Positions 16,103-25,220 of a DNA stretch of 64,000 bases are shown here, piece after piece. The notes beneath the pieces were generated by a model. The model was not told where the DNA came from, ran no database searches, and saw only the letters and a list, made by a program, of their open reading frames with translations. Positions within the stretch are counted from its first letter, which is position 1. Every line of letters starts with the position of its first letter. The stretch is from Bacillus_P idriensis_A (lineage in GTDB: Bacteria > Bacillota > Bacilli > Bacillales > Bacillaceae). Made by a program: the position numbers and the translations under genes. The stretch covers positions 1-64,000 of the forward strand of contig NZ_JBCMYF010000029.1 of NCBI RefSeq assembly GCF_050483325.1. Direction: 5' to 3'.

Positions 16103-16372
16103 ATGTTAAAAGTCAAGGTGAAAGTAAAGGATAAACGATTCTCCATCCCCGTTCCTTATGCGATTTTAAATTTGGTTAGTTTGATTATTACATCAAAAAG
16201 GATTATTCGCCTAATAAATAAAGCAATTGAAAAGGATGGCAGCAAATTCATCTTCCCGGAAATTGAAAGAAAAGATTTGAAGCCTCTGCTGCAGGGATTT
16301 TCAAAGCACAGTGGAGTTATCCTTTTTGAAACGAAATTGAAGGATGGAACAGAAGTAGAAGTAAAGCTTTAA
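16103..16372 (+). CDS. Small protein of unknown function, third gene of the DUF2089 operon
   Basis: An 89-residue protein begins at ATG 16103, 4 bp after the preceding stop, with no good ribosome binding site, so it is probably translated by coupling. It has one moderately hydrophobic segment (about 17-32) and a basic following helix; the C-terminal half resembles the beta-rich part of its upstream neighbour (VIxFETKLKDGTEVEVKL). It may be a divergent partner of that protein. No family is recognised. Confidence 0.7.
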   Translation: MLKVKVKVKDKRFSIPVPYAILNLVSLIITSKRIIRLINKAIEKDGSKFIFPEIERKDLKPLLQGFSKHSGVILFETKLKDGTEVEVKL

Positions 16373-16721
16373 CTAAAACTTCTACATCGCATTTTTTAAT
16401 GGAATCAGCTTCGTCTTTTTGTGCCTAATCTATAGAAATAGCATTCAGCTAATATTAGAAACTAACAGTGTTTTTCTGATTTTCTGATCAGCACCAATGC
16501 TGACTATAGCACCCATTTTCCACTAAAAGTCGTTTTTCTTCGATAAACAAGATAGATGATATTCATCAAGTGGAGGCGTTAGTCCAAGAAGGGAGTGACG
16601 CTCTTTTTATTGAATTCTATTTTATCCTCTTAATAATGGATGTAATTTGTTGAGGTGATATAAGTGGTGAAGTTGCGAAAAAATGTCTCCCGCAGAAAGT
16701 GAATATGAAGGAGACGTTAGT
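16373..16721 (+). other. Gene-free stretch with an orphan terminator-like hairpin
   Basis: No coding frame is supported. GCGTTAGTCC (16576-16585) pairs with GGGAGTGACGC (16591-16601) with one mismatch, and is followed by TCTTTTTATT. This would terminate the DUF2089 operon about 200 bp downstream of its last stop, or a short transcript. Confidence 0.55.
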
Positions 16722-16802
16722 ATGACAATCACACAACTAGAAGTTCAAGCGGTCAAAGGATTGGATGATGATGTAAAATGGTCAGACTATATTGATAGTT
16801 AG
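16722..16802 (+). pseudogene. Short frame (26 codons), possible 5' remnant
   Basis: GAAGGAG at about 16707-16713 precedes an ATG that opens 26 codons beginning MTITQLEVQAVKG. The composition looks protein-like, but the frame stops early and the following DNA decays. It could be the truncated start of a lost gene or a true small protein. No family is recognised. Confidence 0.3.
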
Positions 16803-17123
16803 TTTTATTTGATTTACTATTTACAGAATTAACTTTATAGTTTTTTAAGAATCAAACGGCTACATCTCCATCCTGCAAAAAAAACTGCCTTTCCTGCAGG
16901 AGAAGAGGATCGAGAGTCGCCCGGTCAAGGGGCACAAAAGTTTTTAAAGACGCGCCTGCAGCTTTATAAAGTTTTGGTGTTAAAGCGCAATTGACCAATT
17001 CTCTGAGACTTTTCGATATCCTTGCAAAAGTGGAAAAATTCTCTGCAATTTTTCAGATACTAATCTAATATAGATGTAAAATAATGGAGGAGTAAAAGGC
17101 TGGTTTTCCAAAAATGTCTGTAA

Positions 17124-17243
17124 CTGTCTATCCGCTTAACATCGGAAGCACAAGAAGCATATGATCAAACCACAAATATTCTTTTAGAAACAGGGGTCCT
17201 TCCGCCACATGAAGTAGATCGAAATCAATTGACAAAAAGATGA
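17124..17243 (+). pseudogene. C-terminal coding remnant, possibly DUF3231-like
   Basis: A 39-codon open stretch without a start contains TSEAQEAYDQTTNILLETG then VLPPHEVDRNQL before a TGA at 17241. The pattern resembles the end of DUF3231-type spore-associated proteins, but the match is from memory and weak. It is followed about 55 bp later by a plus-strand terminator, which fits a decayed plus-strand gene. Confidence 0.3.
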
Positions 17244-17298
17244 GAATGATAATGGGCAAACAGATGCCTATTTTGATTTTATATGAAAGAGACAGAGG

Positions 17299-17320
17299 CA
17301 TCCTGCGGGGATGTTTTTTT
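17299..17320 (+). terminator. Intrinsic terminator, with an overlapping alternative pairing
   Basis: CATCC (17299-17303) pairs with GGATG (17309-17313), followed by seven T. The left arm lies inside AGGCATCC, which could instead pair with GATGCCT about 30 nt upstream. Confidence 0.65.
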
Positions 17321-17384
17321 GTCATTCTATTTAAGCGGTTAACGATTTTACTTATATTTGCTTTTGAACATCCCATGGTGAAAT

Positions 17385-17636
17385 TCAGGATTGTGGTTTC
17401 TGGCTGGCAAAATTCGTTTTATTCTTTCTTTTTTTGTAATAGACGAAAAAGCCATCCAGAACAAATAAAAACAGAAAAAAAATGAAAACAGCTAATTCTG
17501 GAGTTTCCATGACAAGAAAGGGATTGACAGCATTAAGCAGTGATGTCTTTAATTCAAAACCTTGAAGCATGTCTATCCCAAATGAAATCCCGGTTAACAT
17601 TATGAACATAATTAGTGGAACACCAAACATTTTCAT
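17385..17636 (-). CDS. Small two-helix membrane protein
   Basis: The 83-residue protein has two hydrophobic segments (about 4-20 and 48-66) and a strongly basic tail (YYKKRKNKTN). A GGAG ribosome binding site lies about 9 nt before the ATG. It is divergent from the germinant-receptor operon with 139 bp between starts. Small two-helix D-subunits accompany some GerA-type receptors, but this one is on the opposite strand and I cannot show it is one. The family is not recognised. Confidence 0.65.
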   Translation of the reverse strand: MKMFGVPLIMFIMLTGISFGIDMLQGFELKTSLLNAVNPFLVMETPELAVFIFFLFLFVLDGFFVYYKKRKNKTNFASQKPQS

Positions 17637-17775
17637 TATTTATCACTCTCCACTGCCTATTTTTTTTAATCAAATTCCCATAACATTAGGAAAAAAATAC
17701 TAAATACTGCATAACATATACGTTCGTTGAAAATCATAAAGGAAGAAAAGAAAGAAAAGAAAGGTCTTATATAAT

Positions 17776-19398
17776 ATGCCCTCATTTTTTAAAAAAACGA
17801 AACCTAAAAAAATGAATGAAAAGCTAATTAATTCTAATAAAGATCAAGAGCTTCCAGAGTTCCTGGATATGGATCTGGAAAAAAATATTACAGCAATTAA
17901 ACAAAAAACAGGAAACAGCTCAGATGTTGTTATCAGGATGGTGAAAATCAGCCAGGATCCTGAAATTAGAGCTGCAATTGTTTATATTGAGGGTATTGTA
18001 GATAACAAATCCATTAACGATTTTTTAATGGATTCAATTATGAATCATATAGATTTAAAAGAACGAATCGATTACTATGAAAAAATCGCAGACATCATGG
18101 CGGATAAGATCATTCCTATAGGCAATGTAAAACAGCTTAGGAAGTGGGATGAACTGTTATTATCCCTAATGTCTGGCGATACCATTATTTTAATAAACGG
18201 TACGAATACAGGATTAAGTGCAAGTACAAAAGGCGGGGAAAGACGCTCAATCCTGGAGCCTGGAACACAGATTGCGGTGCGTGGTTCCAGAGAAAGTTTT
18301 ACTGAATCAATCGGTACAAATACAGCGATGGTAAGAAGAATTATTAAAAATCCAAACTTATGGGTAGAACCTATGAAAATGGGTACCGTTACAAACACTG
18401 ATGTTGTAATGATGTATATCAATGGTATTGCTAAGGAAGAGATTATTGATGAAGTTCGAAAACGGCTGGAAAAGATAAACATCGACAGCATTCTGGAGTC
18501 TGGCTATATTGAACAGCTGATTGAAGATCAGACATTTACTACGTTTCCGACACTCTACCATTCTGAAAGACCAGATATGGTAGCAGGAAATCTCCTGGAA
18601 GGAAGAGTCGCGATATTTGTAGATGGCACGCCATTCGTACTGTTAGCACCAGCATTATTTATTCAGTTTTTTCAGTCAGCAGAAGATTATTATGTTCGGT
18701 TTGATATTGCATCTGCTTTACGGCTCTTGCGTATATTGATTTTTTTTATATCTTTGATAGCTCCTGCTGCCTACGTTGGGGCTACCACATTTCATCAAGA
18801 AATGATTCCTACACCTCTCTTAATCGCAGTTGCCGCTCAGCGTGAAGCCGTACCTTTCCCGTCTCTTGTTGAAGCAATCATCATGGAAGTGACATTTGAA
18901 ATCTTACGGGAAGCCGGCATACGAATGCCAAAAGCAATTGGATCGGCAATCTCAATAGTCGGAGCCCTTGTCATTGGGCAGGCAGCTGTACAGGCAGGTA
19001 TCGTATCACCAGCCATGGTAATTATAGTAGCCATCACTGCGATAGCAAGTTTTGCTACACCTTCATACGCAATAGCCATTTCTGCTCGATTGATACGTTT
19101 TATCATTATGCTGAGTGCTGCTACTTTCGGTTTTTATGGAATTATCCTGTCATTTATCATGTTGATTGTTCATCTATGCGGTTTACGGTCTTTTGGTGTG
19201 CCTTACATGGCACCGTTTGCACCCTTTATTCCGACGAATACAGGTGATACCATTGTCCGTTTGCCATGGTGGTTTTTAAAAGACAGACCAAAATTAATCT
19301 CTAAAGATATTGACAGAATTGGGAAAGTCCAGAAGCCGGCCCCCCCTAAAAAACGAGGAATGGTGAATATTAAGTTCAAAGAAGGACGATCCGAATGA
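17776..19398 (+). CDS. Spore germinant receptor A-subunit (GerA family)
   Basis: The 540-residue protein has the GerA/SpoVAF layout. A soluble N-terminal region (about 1-285) carries NGTNTGLSASTKGGERRSILEP-type motifs, then come about five or six membrane helices with the conserved FHQEMIPTPLL and REAVPFPSLVEAIIMEVTFEILREAGIRMP signature (about 335-395), then a basic tail. It sits in the spore inner membrane and with the B and C subunits senses nutrient germinants. AAAGGT precedes the ATG. Its stop overlaps the next gene by 4 bp. Such operons are normally transcribed by sigma-G; I could not identify the promoter confidently. Confidence 0.96.
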   Translation: MPSFFKKTKPKKMNEKLINSNKDQELPEFLDMDLEKNITAIKQKTGNSSDVVIRMVKISQDPEIRAAIVYIEGIVDNKSINDFLMDSIMNHIDLKERIDYYEKIADIMADKIIPIGNVKQLRKWDELLLSLMSGDTIILINGTNTGLSASTKGGERRSILEPGTQIAVRGSRESFTESIGTNTAMVRRIIKNPNLWVEPMKMGTVTNTDVVMMYINGIAKEEIIDEVRKRLEKINIDSILESGYIEQLIEDQTFTTFPTLYHSERPDMVAGNLLEGRVAIFVDGTPFVLLAPALFIQFFQSAEDYYVRFDIASALRLLRILIFFISLIAPAAYVGATTFHQEMIPTPLLIAVAAQREAVPFPSLVEAIIMEVTFEILREAGIRMPKAIGSAISIVGALVIGQAAVQAGIVSPAMVIIVAITAIASFATPSYAIAISARLIRFIIMLSAATFGFYGIILSFIMLIVHLCGLRSFGVPYMAPFAPFIPTNTGDTIVRLPWWFLKDRPKLISKDIDRIGKVQKPAPPKKRGMVNIKFKEGRSE

Positions 19399-20606
19399 AT
19401 CTAAAAGCAATATTTCTTCTCTTGATCATAATACCGATTCTCTCAGGATGCTGGAGCACAAAAGAATTAAATGATTTGGCATTAATTTCAGCTCTGGGTA
19501 TTGATAAAAATGATGAAGATGAGTATGTCGGCACATTCCAGATTATTAATCCAGCAAATGTGACAGGAGGTGTTCAAGGCGGAGGAGGCGGACAGGGGCC
19601 TTCCGTTTCAGTCTTTACCGCTACAGGAGATAATTTAGTTGAAATGAGCAGACGTGCATCAACCAAAATTTCGCGAAGACTATATTATTCACATACGAAC
19701 TTGTTGGTCTTTAATGAGGAACTTGCAAAAGAAGAAGGGATAAATAAATTGTTTGACGCTTTTATAAGGGACCCTGAATTTAGATCTACCGCGACTGTTG
19801 TCATTGCCCATGATACTGATGCTTCTGATATTGTAAAGACATTAACAGCCGTGGATAAAATTCCGGCAAATAAAGTAATTAAAACCTTAAAATTTACTGA
19901 AAGCCGGTGGGGTGAGCATTTGAATGTCAATATTCAAGATGCTTTAAAAAAACTTCTATCTTCAGGAAATGAACCTGTGATTAGCGGTTTTCGCCTAGTG
20001 GGCAATAAAGAACAAGGAAGAAAGATGGAAAATATTCAACAAACTGCTCTGGATGCAATTCTTCAAGCCGATGGCCTAGCAATATTTAAGGAGGGCAAGC
20101 TGGTTAATTGGTATCAAGGGAAACCTGCAAGAGGAATTTTATGGATACATGATAAAATCAAAGCGACAGATATAAATGTCAGTTGGAAGAAACAAAAAAA
20201 TGCAATCGCATATCAGGTAGTCCGTCAAAAAACCGAAATTTCTGCTGTCTTTAAAAATAACCGGCCGCAAATTTCCATTAAAGTGCGGGCAGAAGGAGAT
20301 ATCGGAGAGGCATCTGAACCTGTCAATCTTAATGATCCTGCTGTTTTATTCAAAATAGAAAAAGTGATAGAAAAAGAAATTATGAAAGAAATCAAAGAGG
20401 CTGTCCAATTAGCAAAAGAAGACCAAACAGATATCTTTGGATTCGGTGAAGCAGTATACCGCTCAAATCCGGCAGAATGGAAAAAGTTGAAAAATGATTG
20501 GAACGATGTACACTTTACAGAAATAAAGGTAGATGTACAAGTTGATGCTTTTATTCGAAGAACAGGCATGATAAAAAAGCCCCACATATCTGAAATGGAT
20601 AAATAA
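19395..20606 (+). CDS. Spore germinant receptor C-subunit, lipoprotein
   Basis: The 403-residue protein has a lipoprotein signal (hydrophobic 4-17, lipobox LSGC with Cys19), the CWSTKELNDLALISALGID opening shared by GerAC-type proteins, and the three-domain fold expected of the family to its end. It would be diacylglyceryl-modified and anchored on the outer face of the spore inner membrane. A Gly-rich insertion GGVQGGGGGQGP lies near residue 57. It starts within the A-subunit stop (4-bp overlap). Confidence 0.95.
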   Translation: MNLKAIFLLLIIIPILSGCWSTKELNDLALISALGIDKNDEDEYVGTFQIINPANVTGGVQGGGGGQGPSVSVFTATGDNLVEMSRRASTKISRRLYYSHTNLLVFNEELAKEEGINKLFDAFIRDPEFRSTATVVIAHDTDASDIVKTLTAVDKIPANKVIKTLKFTESRWGEHLNVNIQDALKKLLSSGNEPVISGFRLVGNKEQGRKMENIQQTALDAILQADGLAIFKEGKLVNWYQGKPARGILWIHDKIKATDINVSWKKQKNAIAYQVVRQKTEISAVFKNNRPQISIKVRAEGDIGEASEPVNLNDPAVLFKIEKVIEKEIMKEIKEAVQLAKEDQTDIFGFGEAVYRSNPAEWKKLKNDWNDVHFTEIKVDVQVDAFIRRTGMIKKPHISEMDK

Positions 20607-20628
20607 TCAAAAGGGAAGTGACAATCCG

Positions 20629-21729
20629 GTGGAGAAAGCGAAAATTAGCTCTTATCAGCTGTTTGTCCTTGTCTTGCTGTTCGAACTGGGTAGTGTTCTA
20701 TTGTTTCCGCTTGCAACTGATGCCAAACAGGATGCCTGGTTAGCCGTTTTGATTGGAATGGCGGGAGGTATAGCTCTATTTTTAGTCTATCACGGTCTAT
20801 TTCATTTTTATCCTGATGTCCTTCCAACAGAATATGTTCAAAAAATACTTGGAAAAGTTCTCGGCCGGACCCTGGCCTTCCTGTATATTTTATATTTTGC
20901 TTATCTCGCTGCAAGGGTATTGCGGGACTTTGGAGAGTTATTATTAACGTTTGCTTATCCAGAAACACCCTTATTCATCATTAACGCATTATTGACTCTG
21001 GTTGTTGTCTATACTGTTCGAAAAGGAATTGAGGTATTGGCAAGAACAGGGGAATTGCTGTTTGTTTTAATGTACTTGCTCGCAATTTCAGGTTTTATCC
21101 TTGTTTTAGCCTCAGGGTTAATCGAGATAAATAACTTAAAGCCAGTACTTGCAGAGGGTATTTTTCCGGTTATAAAAGCCGCGTATACCCAAACCATATA
21201 TGTGCCTTTTGGAGAAGTGATCGTATTTAGCATGATTTTGCCTTATTTAAATAAATCGAAAATGGCGAGAATTACCGTTATATCAGCTATGGGATTAAGT
21301 GGGATAAACTTAGCCATTGTAATGGCATTTAATATTAGTGTTCTTGGTGTAGACTATACGTCGATTTCCACATTCCCTCTTCTTACTACGATTCAAACGA
21401 TTCAGGTAGCAGATTTTTTGGAACGGCTTGATGTTTATTTTATGGTTGCCCTCATTATCGGAGGTTTTATTAAAATCAGCGTCTTCTGTTATGCAGCTGT
21501 TACAGGAACTTCAAACTTGTTTAACATCAGGGAACCTTCCCGCATGGTTTATCCAATAGGTCTCGTCATTTTGATTATGTCAATCACAATGGCAAGCAAT
21601 TTTTCCGGCCACCTGCAAGAAGGTTTCAAGATTGTTACACTATATTTGCATATTCCTTTTCAGGTGATCATTCCAGTATTCCTTCTAGGCATTGCCTTAA
21701 TTAAAAACAAACTTAAAAACAGAAAGTAA
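20629..21729 (+). CDS. Spore germinant receptor B-subunit (GerAB family, APC-like)
   Basis: The 366-residue membrane protein has about ten helices of the amino-acid-permease fold. It begins KISSYQLFVLVLLFELGS and contains the YVPFGEVIVFSMILPYLNK segment conserved in GerAB proteins. GerAB binds the germinant amino acid or sugar. The start is GTG 20629 with AGGGAAGTGA upstream. The order A-C-B is one of the common arrangements. A complete, apparently intact receptor; its germinant cannot be told. Confidence 0.95.
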   Translation: MEKAKISSYQLFVLVLLFELGSVLLFPLATDAKQDAWLAVLIGMAGGIALFLVYHGLFHFYPDVLPTEYVQKILGKVLGRTLAFLYILYFAYLAARVLRDFGELLLTFAYPETPLFIINALLTLVVVYTVRKGIEVLARTGELLFVLMYLLAISGFILVLASGLIEINNLKPVLAEGIFPVIKAAYTQTIYVPFGEVIVFSMILPYLNKSKMARITVISAMGLSGINLAIVMAFNISVLGVDYTSISTFPLLTTIQTIQVADFLERLDVYFMVALIIGGFIKISVFCYAAVTGTSNLFNIREPSRMVYPIGLVILIMSITMASNFSGHLQEGFKIVTLYLHIPFQVIIPVFLLGIALIKNKLKNRK

Positions 21730-21817
21730 CGGTTAAAGGATCGCCACTTTAGATTGAAGTAAGAGGCAGGTTTTTCGAAAAATGTAATTACTTAACAAAA
21801 TACTAGGGGGGATATTA

Positions 21818-22138
21818 TTGGAAACTAATATTCAATCGTCTCGTAATGTTGAATTAGTAACCAAAAAAGAAATGAGGTTAAGAAAGTTAATAAATTTAAT
21901 AGGTGCATTCATTTTTGGAGGTTCAGTTTTAACAAGCATTACAAATCCAATTCCTTCGAATGAATATAAAGGTTTTTTATTGTTTATTTTTGGAATTGCT
22001 ATTATTCATTATTTTTTAGTGAATATATATTTCCTAGGGCGATTTTGGAGAAAAGTGTTTTATTTAAGTCTAATCTTTCTAAGTGGTTTTAGTATATTTA
22101 TGATTTTTTATCTTGCAACTCATGCAACGGCACATTAA
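21818..22138 (+). CDS. Small membrane protein of unknown function
   Basis: The 106-residue protein has three hydrophobic helices (about 28-44, 50-66 and 76-98) and a polar N-terminus. TTG 21818 is the start, with AGGGGGGAT ideally spaced. It lies 88 bp after the germinant-receptor operon in the same direction, with no terminator seen between, so it may be cotranscribed. No family is recognised. Confidence 0.65.
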   Translation: METNIQSSRNVELVTKKEMRLRKLINLIGAFIFGGSVLTSITNPIPSNEYKGFLLFIFGIAIIHYFLVNIYFLGRFWRKVFYLSLIFLSGFSIFMIFYLATHATAH

Positions 22139-22204
22139 CTAGAGACCTTATACTTTGCACTGCTAAATATGTAGCATGACAGTTTTAAAGACTTAAATCA
22201 ACAA

Positions 22205-22242
22205 AAAAACGGATACAAATTGCTGTGCAATTTAGTATCCAA
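22205..22242 (-). terminator. Terminator of the minus-strand GNAT gene
   Basis: GGATACAAATTGC (22211-22223) pairs with GCAATTT-a-GTATCC (22227-22240). Read on the minus strand it is followed by GTTTTTTTGTT. Confidence 0.7.
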
Positions 22243-22327
22243 TTCTGCTGCATTTTGTTGGTTTCTCCCTTAATGGAACCCGTTAAAAGGCTATATAGTT
22301 AGCTGCGAGGTACGCCTTTATAAGGTT

Positions 22328-22876
22328 TTAGTTGGTTTTTTCAACCTGTTTTTTACTGCGTAAAACCGTAATAAAACCATCCAGTATATCATGGCTGACA
22401 GAAAATCCTTTGCGTTTGTAGAATTCCAGGGCGTTGTCATTGCCATTTGAAACAAAGATAAAATAATCTTCGATATCCTCAAATTGCTTCAGCCATCCCA
22501 TCGACATATTGAAAAGTTTAGATCCAACCCCATACTGCCGGTACTTCTCTTTAATATAAAATTGAGACAGACATCCTACATGTTTTTGGCTGACAGAAGT
22601 AAGATCAAAAAAAGTGGCGAATTCATTTGAATATGTTTCTTTTGGGGAGATGTTTGAATAAACATAACCGACTGTTTTTTCTTCATCTTTTACTAACACA
22701 ATATAATTACATATAGCTTTTTTTATTGAGGGGACCAGCCTTGTCTCAAAATTCATGCTGTCAAACAATTCCGGTGTTATGTATGATTTCGACTTTTGAA
22801 AGGCCATAAGTTCGTTGCATATCTCTCTGCAGTGTTCAATTTCATCTTCAGTGATGATTTCATAATGCAAGTTCAT
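22328..22876 (-). CDS. GNAT-family N-acetyltransferase
   Basis: The product of 182 residues starts at ATG 22876, where AAAGGAGTG sits 6 nt upstream. It shows the GNAT acetyl-CoA motif FYIKEKYRQYGVGSKLFNMSMGWL (about 105-130) and a closing NDNALEFYKRKGFSVS (about 148-165). It would acetylate an amine substrate that cannot be named. It has its own terminator and no operon partners. Confidence 0.88.
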   Translation of the reverse strand: MNLHYEIITEDEIEHCREICNELMAFQKSKSYITPELFDSMNFETRLVPSIKKAICNYIVLVKDEEKTVGYVYSNISPKETYSNEFATFFDLTSVSQKHVGCLSQFYIKEKYRQYGVGSKLFNMSMGWLKQFEDIEDYFIFVSNGNDNALEFYKRKGFSVSHDILDGFITVLRSKKQVEKTN

Positions 22877-23153
22877 TTTTTCACTCCTTTTATTGGAATT
22901 TTTCTTACTGGATAAGGGCTCAAACACATTAACTTTAATTCTATTCTAATACAAAAGGGAAAGTGAATCAGAATATTTTCCCTTTTATTACTGAAAATCA
23001 GTCCATTGGAGAATGAACATTATAGTTAAAACAAATCACGATGAGTGAAAATAATGACTGAATAGGATACTATGGAGTGAAATAGAGGTTACTAAATCGT
23101 GATTATTCACTTTTAAACGTACTGGAAAGACAAATTGAAGAGAAGGAGATACG

Positions 23154-24626
23154 ATGACAAATAAAAAAGAAATAAAAACAGGCTGGAACTTCGACAACAG
23201 TTACGCCAATCTGCCCAGCTCTTTTTTTGCCAGTGTTAATCCTAACCCTGTTAGTTCACCTGATCTGATCATTCTTAATGCCCCGCTTGCAGCTGAACTT
23301 GGATTGAATATTCAGGCCCTTCAAAGTGAAGAAGGAGCAGCGGCGCTTGCCGGAAATCAGGTTCCTGAAGGTGCTGTGCCTCTTGCTCAAGCCTATGCCG
23401 GGCATCAATTCGGCCACTTTACTATGCTTGGGGACGGACGTGCGATGCTGCTTGGTGAGCAGATTACTCCCGAAGGTAAGCGGGTTGATATTCAGTTTAA
23501 GGGTTCAGGCAGAACACCGTATTCCCGCGGGGGAGATGGCCGGGCGGCACTTGGACCGATGCTGCGCGAATACATCATCAGTGAAGCCATGCATGCTCTT
23601 GGGATTCCTACAACCCGCAGCTTGGCTGTAGTGTCAACAGGTGAGCAAGTCATCCGTGAAACGGCCTTGCCTGGTGCGATTCTTACGCGTGTGGCAGCAA
23701 GTCACCTGCGATTCGGGACGTTTCAATACGCTGCAAAATGGGCCACCGCCGAAGAACTTCGGTCCTTGGCAGACTATGCATTAATGCGTCATTATCCAGA
23801 TGTTGAAGAGGATGAGAACCGATATCTTTCCCTTCTTAAGGAAGTGATCAAACGTCATGCGATGCTGATGGCTAAATGGCAGCTGGCTGGCTTTATTCAC
23901 GGGGTGATGAACACGGATAACATGACCATTAGCGGGGAAACCATTGATTATGGTCCTTGCGCCTTCATGGATGCCTATGATCCGGAAACGGTATTTAGTT
24001 CCATTGATGTTCAAGGCCGTTACGCATTTGGCAATCAGCCGTATATTGCCGGCTGGAACCTTGCGAGATTTGCTGAAACGCTGCTTCCGCTGCTGCATGA
24101 CGAAGATGAACAGGCAATCAAGCTTGCACAAGATGCCATTTCAGAATTTATAGAACTGTATAGCACAAATTGGCTCGCGGGAATGAGAGCCAAACTGGGA
24201 TTATATAATGAAGAGCAGCAGGATGAAACTCTTATTGAAACCCTGCTGAGTATGATGAAAGAGCATCGTGCTGATTATACCAATACGTTCCGTGCTTTAA
24301 CTTGTGATAACCTTAATGAACATGTACTGTTTAAGACTGAAGAATTTGCCCAATGGAATGAGCTGTGGCAGGCCAGACTTGGCAGACAGGATGAAGATGA
24401 AGCAGCTTCCAGACAATTGATGAAAGCGAGCAATCCTGCGGTGATCCCGCGTAACCATCGAGTAGAAGAGGCATTAGAAGCTGCCGTCGAACGTAGCGAC
24501 TACACCGTGATGGAACGGCTGCTGGGTGTACTGTCAAATCCATATGCGCACTCTCCCCAACAGGAGGAATACTGTACACTGCCGCCGGAATCATCGGGTC
24601 CTTACAGAACTTTTTGCGGGACGTAA
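23154..24626 (+). CDS. selO: Protein adenylyltransferase SelO (YdiU family)
   Basis: The 490-residue protein is a SelO pseudokinase-fold enzyme, which transfers AMP from ATP to protein Ser, Thr or Tyr. Motifs include GHQFGHFTMLGDGRAMLLGE, QFKGSGRTPYSRGGDGRAALGPMLREY, and HGVMNTDNMTISGETIDYGPCAFMD with the N and D metal ligands (about 250-275). The C-terminal LSNPY...PP....TFCGT is the normal family end, with the Cys near the terminus, so the gene is complete. GAAGGAGAT precedes the ATG. The family is linked to oxidative stress. A single-gene unit. Confidence 0.96.
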   Translation: MTNKKEIKTGWNFDNSYANLPSSFFASVNPNPVSSPDLIILNAPLAAELGLNIQALQSEEGAAALAGNQVPEGAVPLAQAYAGHQFGHFTMLGDGRAMLLGEQITPEGKRVDIQFKGSGRTPYSRGGDGRAALGPMLREYIISEAMHALGIPTTRSLAVVSTGEQVIRETALPGAILTRVAASHLRFGTFQYAAKWATAEELRSLADYALMRHYPDVEEDENRYLSLLKEVIKRHAMLMAKWQLAGFIHGVMNTDNMTISGETIDYGPCAFMDAYDPETVFSSIDVQGRYAFGNQPYIAGWNLARFAETLLPLLHDEDEQAIKLAQDAISEFIELYSTNWLAGMRAKLGLYNEEQQDETLIETLLSMMKEHRADYTNTFRALTCDNLNEHVLFKTEEFAQWNELWQARLGRQDEDEAASRQLMKASNPAVIPRNHRVEEALEAAVERSDYTVMERLLGVLSNPYAHSPQQEEYCTLPPESSGPYRTFCGT

Positions 24627-24647
24627 TAAAACTTTTTTCAACGTATG

Positions 24648-24674
24648 CCCACTTTTCATAAAAGTGGGTTTTTA
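24648..24674 (+). terminator. Intrinsic terminator of selO
   Basis: CCCACTTTT (24648-24656) pairs with AAAAGTGGG (24660-24668), followed by TTTTT. Confidence 0.85.
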
Positions 24675-24740
24675 ATTATGACACAGGCGGTACCAAATTT
24701 TTTGAGCAGTTTTTTTGAAGAAAATACGTTTAAAATTTGA

Positions 24741-24764
24741 AAAAAGCGTGAAATCACGCTTTTT
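24741..24764. terminator. Bidirectional terminator at the zinc-ribbon gene end
   Basis: AAAAAGCGTGA (24741-24751) pairs with TCACGCTTTTT (24754-24764) and contains the stop of the minus-strand gene. Confidence 0.8.
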
Positions 24765-25110
24765 TACTGTCGTTTTTTACTTGTAAATTTCCTTTGTTAA
24801 ACATAATCAGCCCATTTATCCGTTCATAAACGGCATATAAAGGATACATCAGACCCAAAAATACGATGATAGAAGGAATCTTTTCAATAACAGGCAGGAA
24901 ACCAGACAGCAATGTGGTTAATTTTTCAGTTAAGAAAATAAATAAAGGAATGACTGCCAAAATCCCTAATAATAAATAGGGGGTCACTTTGGTTTCTTTT
25001 AATTTCGTTCTGCAAGACGGACACTTCATCGTAAAGGGGGAAGAAAAATCTTCAAAGTCATCAAGTGTTATCGCTTTTTGACAATTTGGGCAAGGCACAG
25101 ACGTTTTCAT
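24754..25110 (-). CDS. Zinc-ribbon membrane protein of unknown function
   Basis: The 118-residue protein has an N-terminal four-cysteine zinc ribbon (C7, C10, C30, C33) and two membrane helices (about 43-62 and 75-98), ending in a basic tail. AGGAGAT precedes the ATG. Such proteins are widespread and uncharacterised. It is a single gene divergent from a P-loop gene 110 bp away. Confidence 0.8.
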   Translation of the reverse strand: MKTSVPCPNCQKAITLDDFEDFSSPFTMKCPSCRTKLKETKVTPYLLLGILAVIPLFIFLTEKLTTLLSGFLPVIEKIPSIIVFLGLMYPLYAVYERINGLIMFNKGNLQVKNDSKKA

Positions 25111-25220
25111 AGAATCTCCTATTTAACTAATTTCCTTTAGTATAATTGTCAAATACATATACAGTAAATCATAGATTTAAAGAAATTTTGCTTTTAAAAA
25201 GGAAGGAGATGGATTAATCA

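Noticed and set aside
17128..17376. 82-codon minus-strand frame downstream of the small membrane protein
   Set aside because: No ribosome binding site. It lies antisense to a plus-strand coding remnant and a plus-strand terminator, which explain the region better.
17240..17485. 81-codon plus-strand frame
   Set aside because: It runs through a terminator with seven T and overlaps the end of the minus-strand membrane protein gene; no ribosome binding site.
17640..17775. Sigma-G promoter of the germinant-receptor operon
   Set aside because: TGCATA and CATAAA-like boxes are present but 21 bp apart, too far for sigma-G; not reported as a feature.
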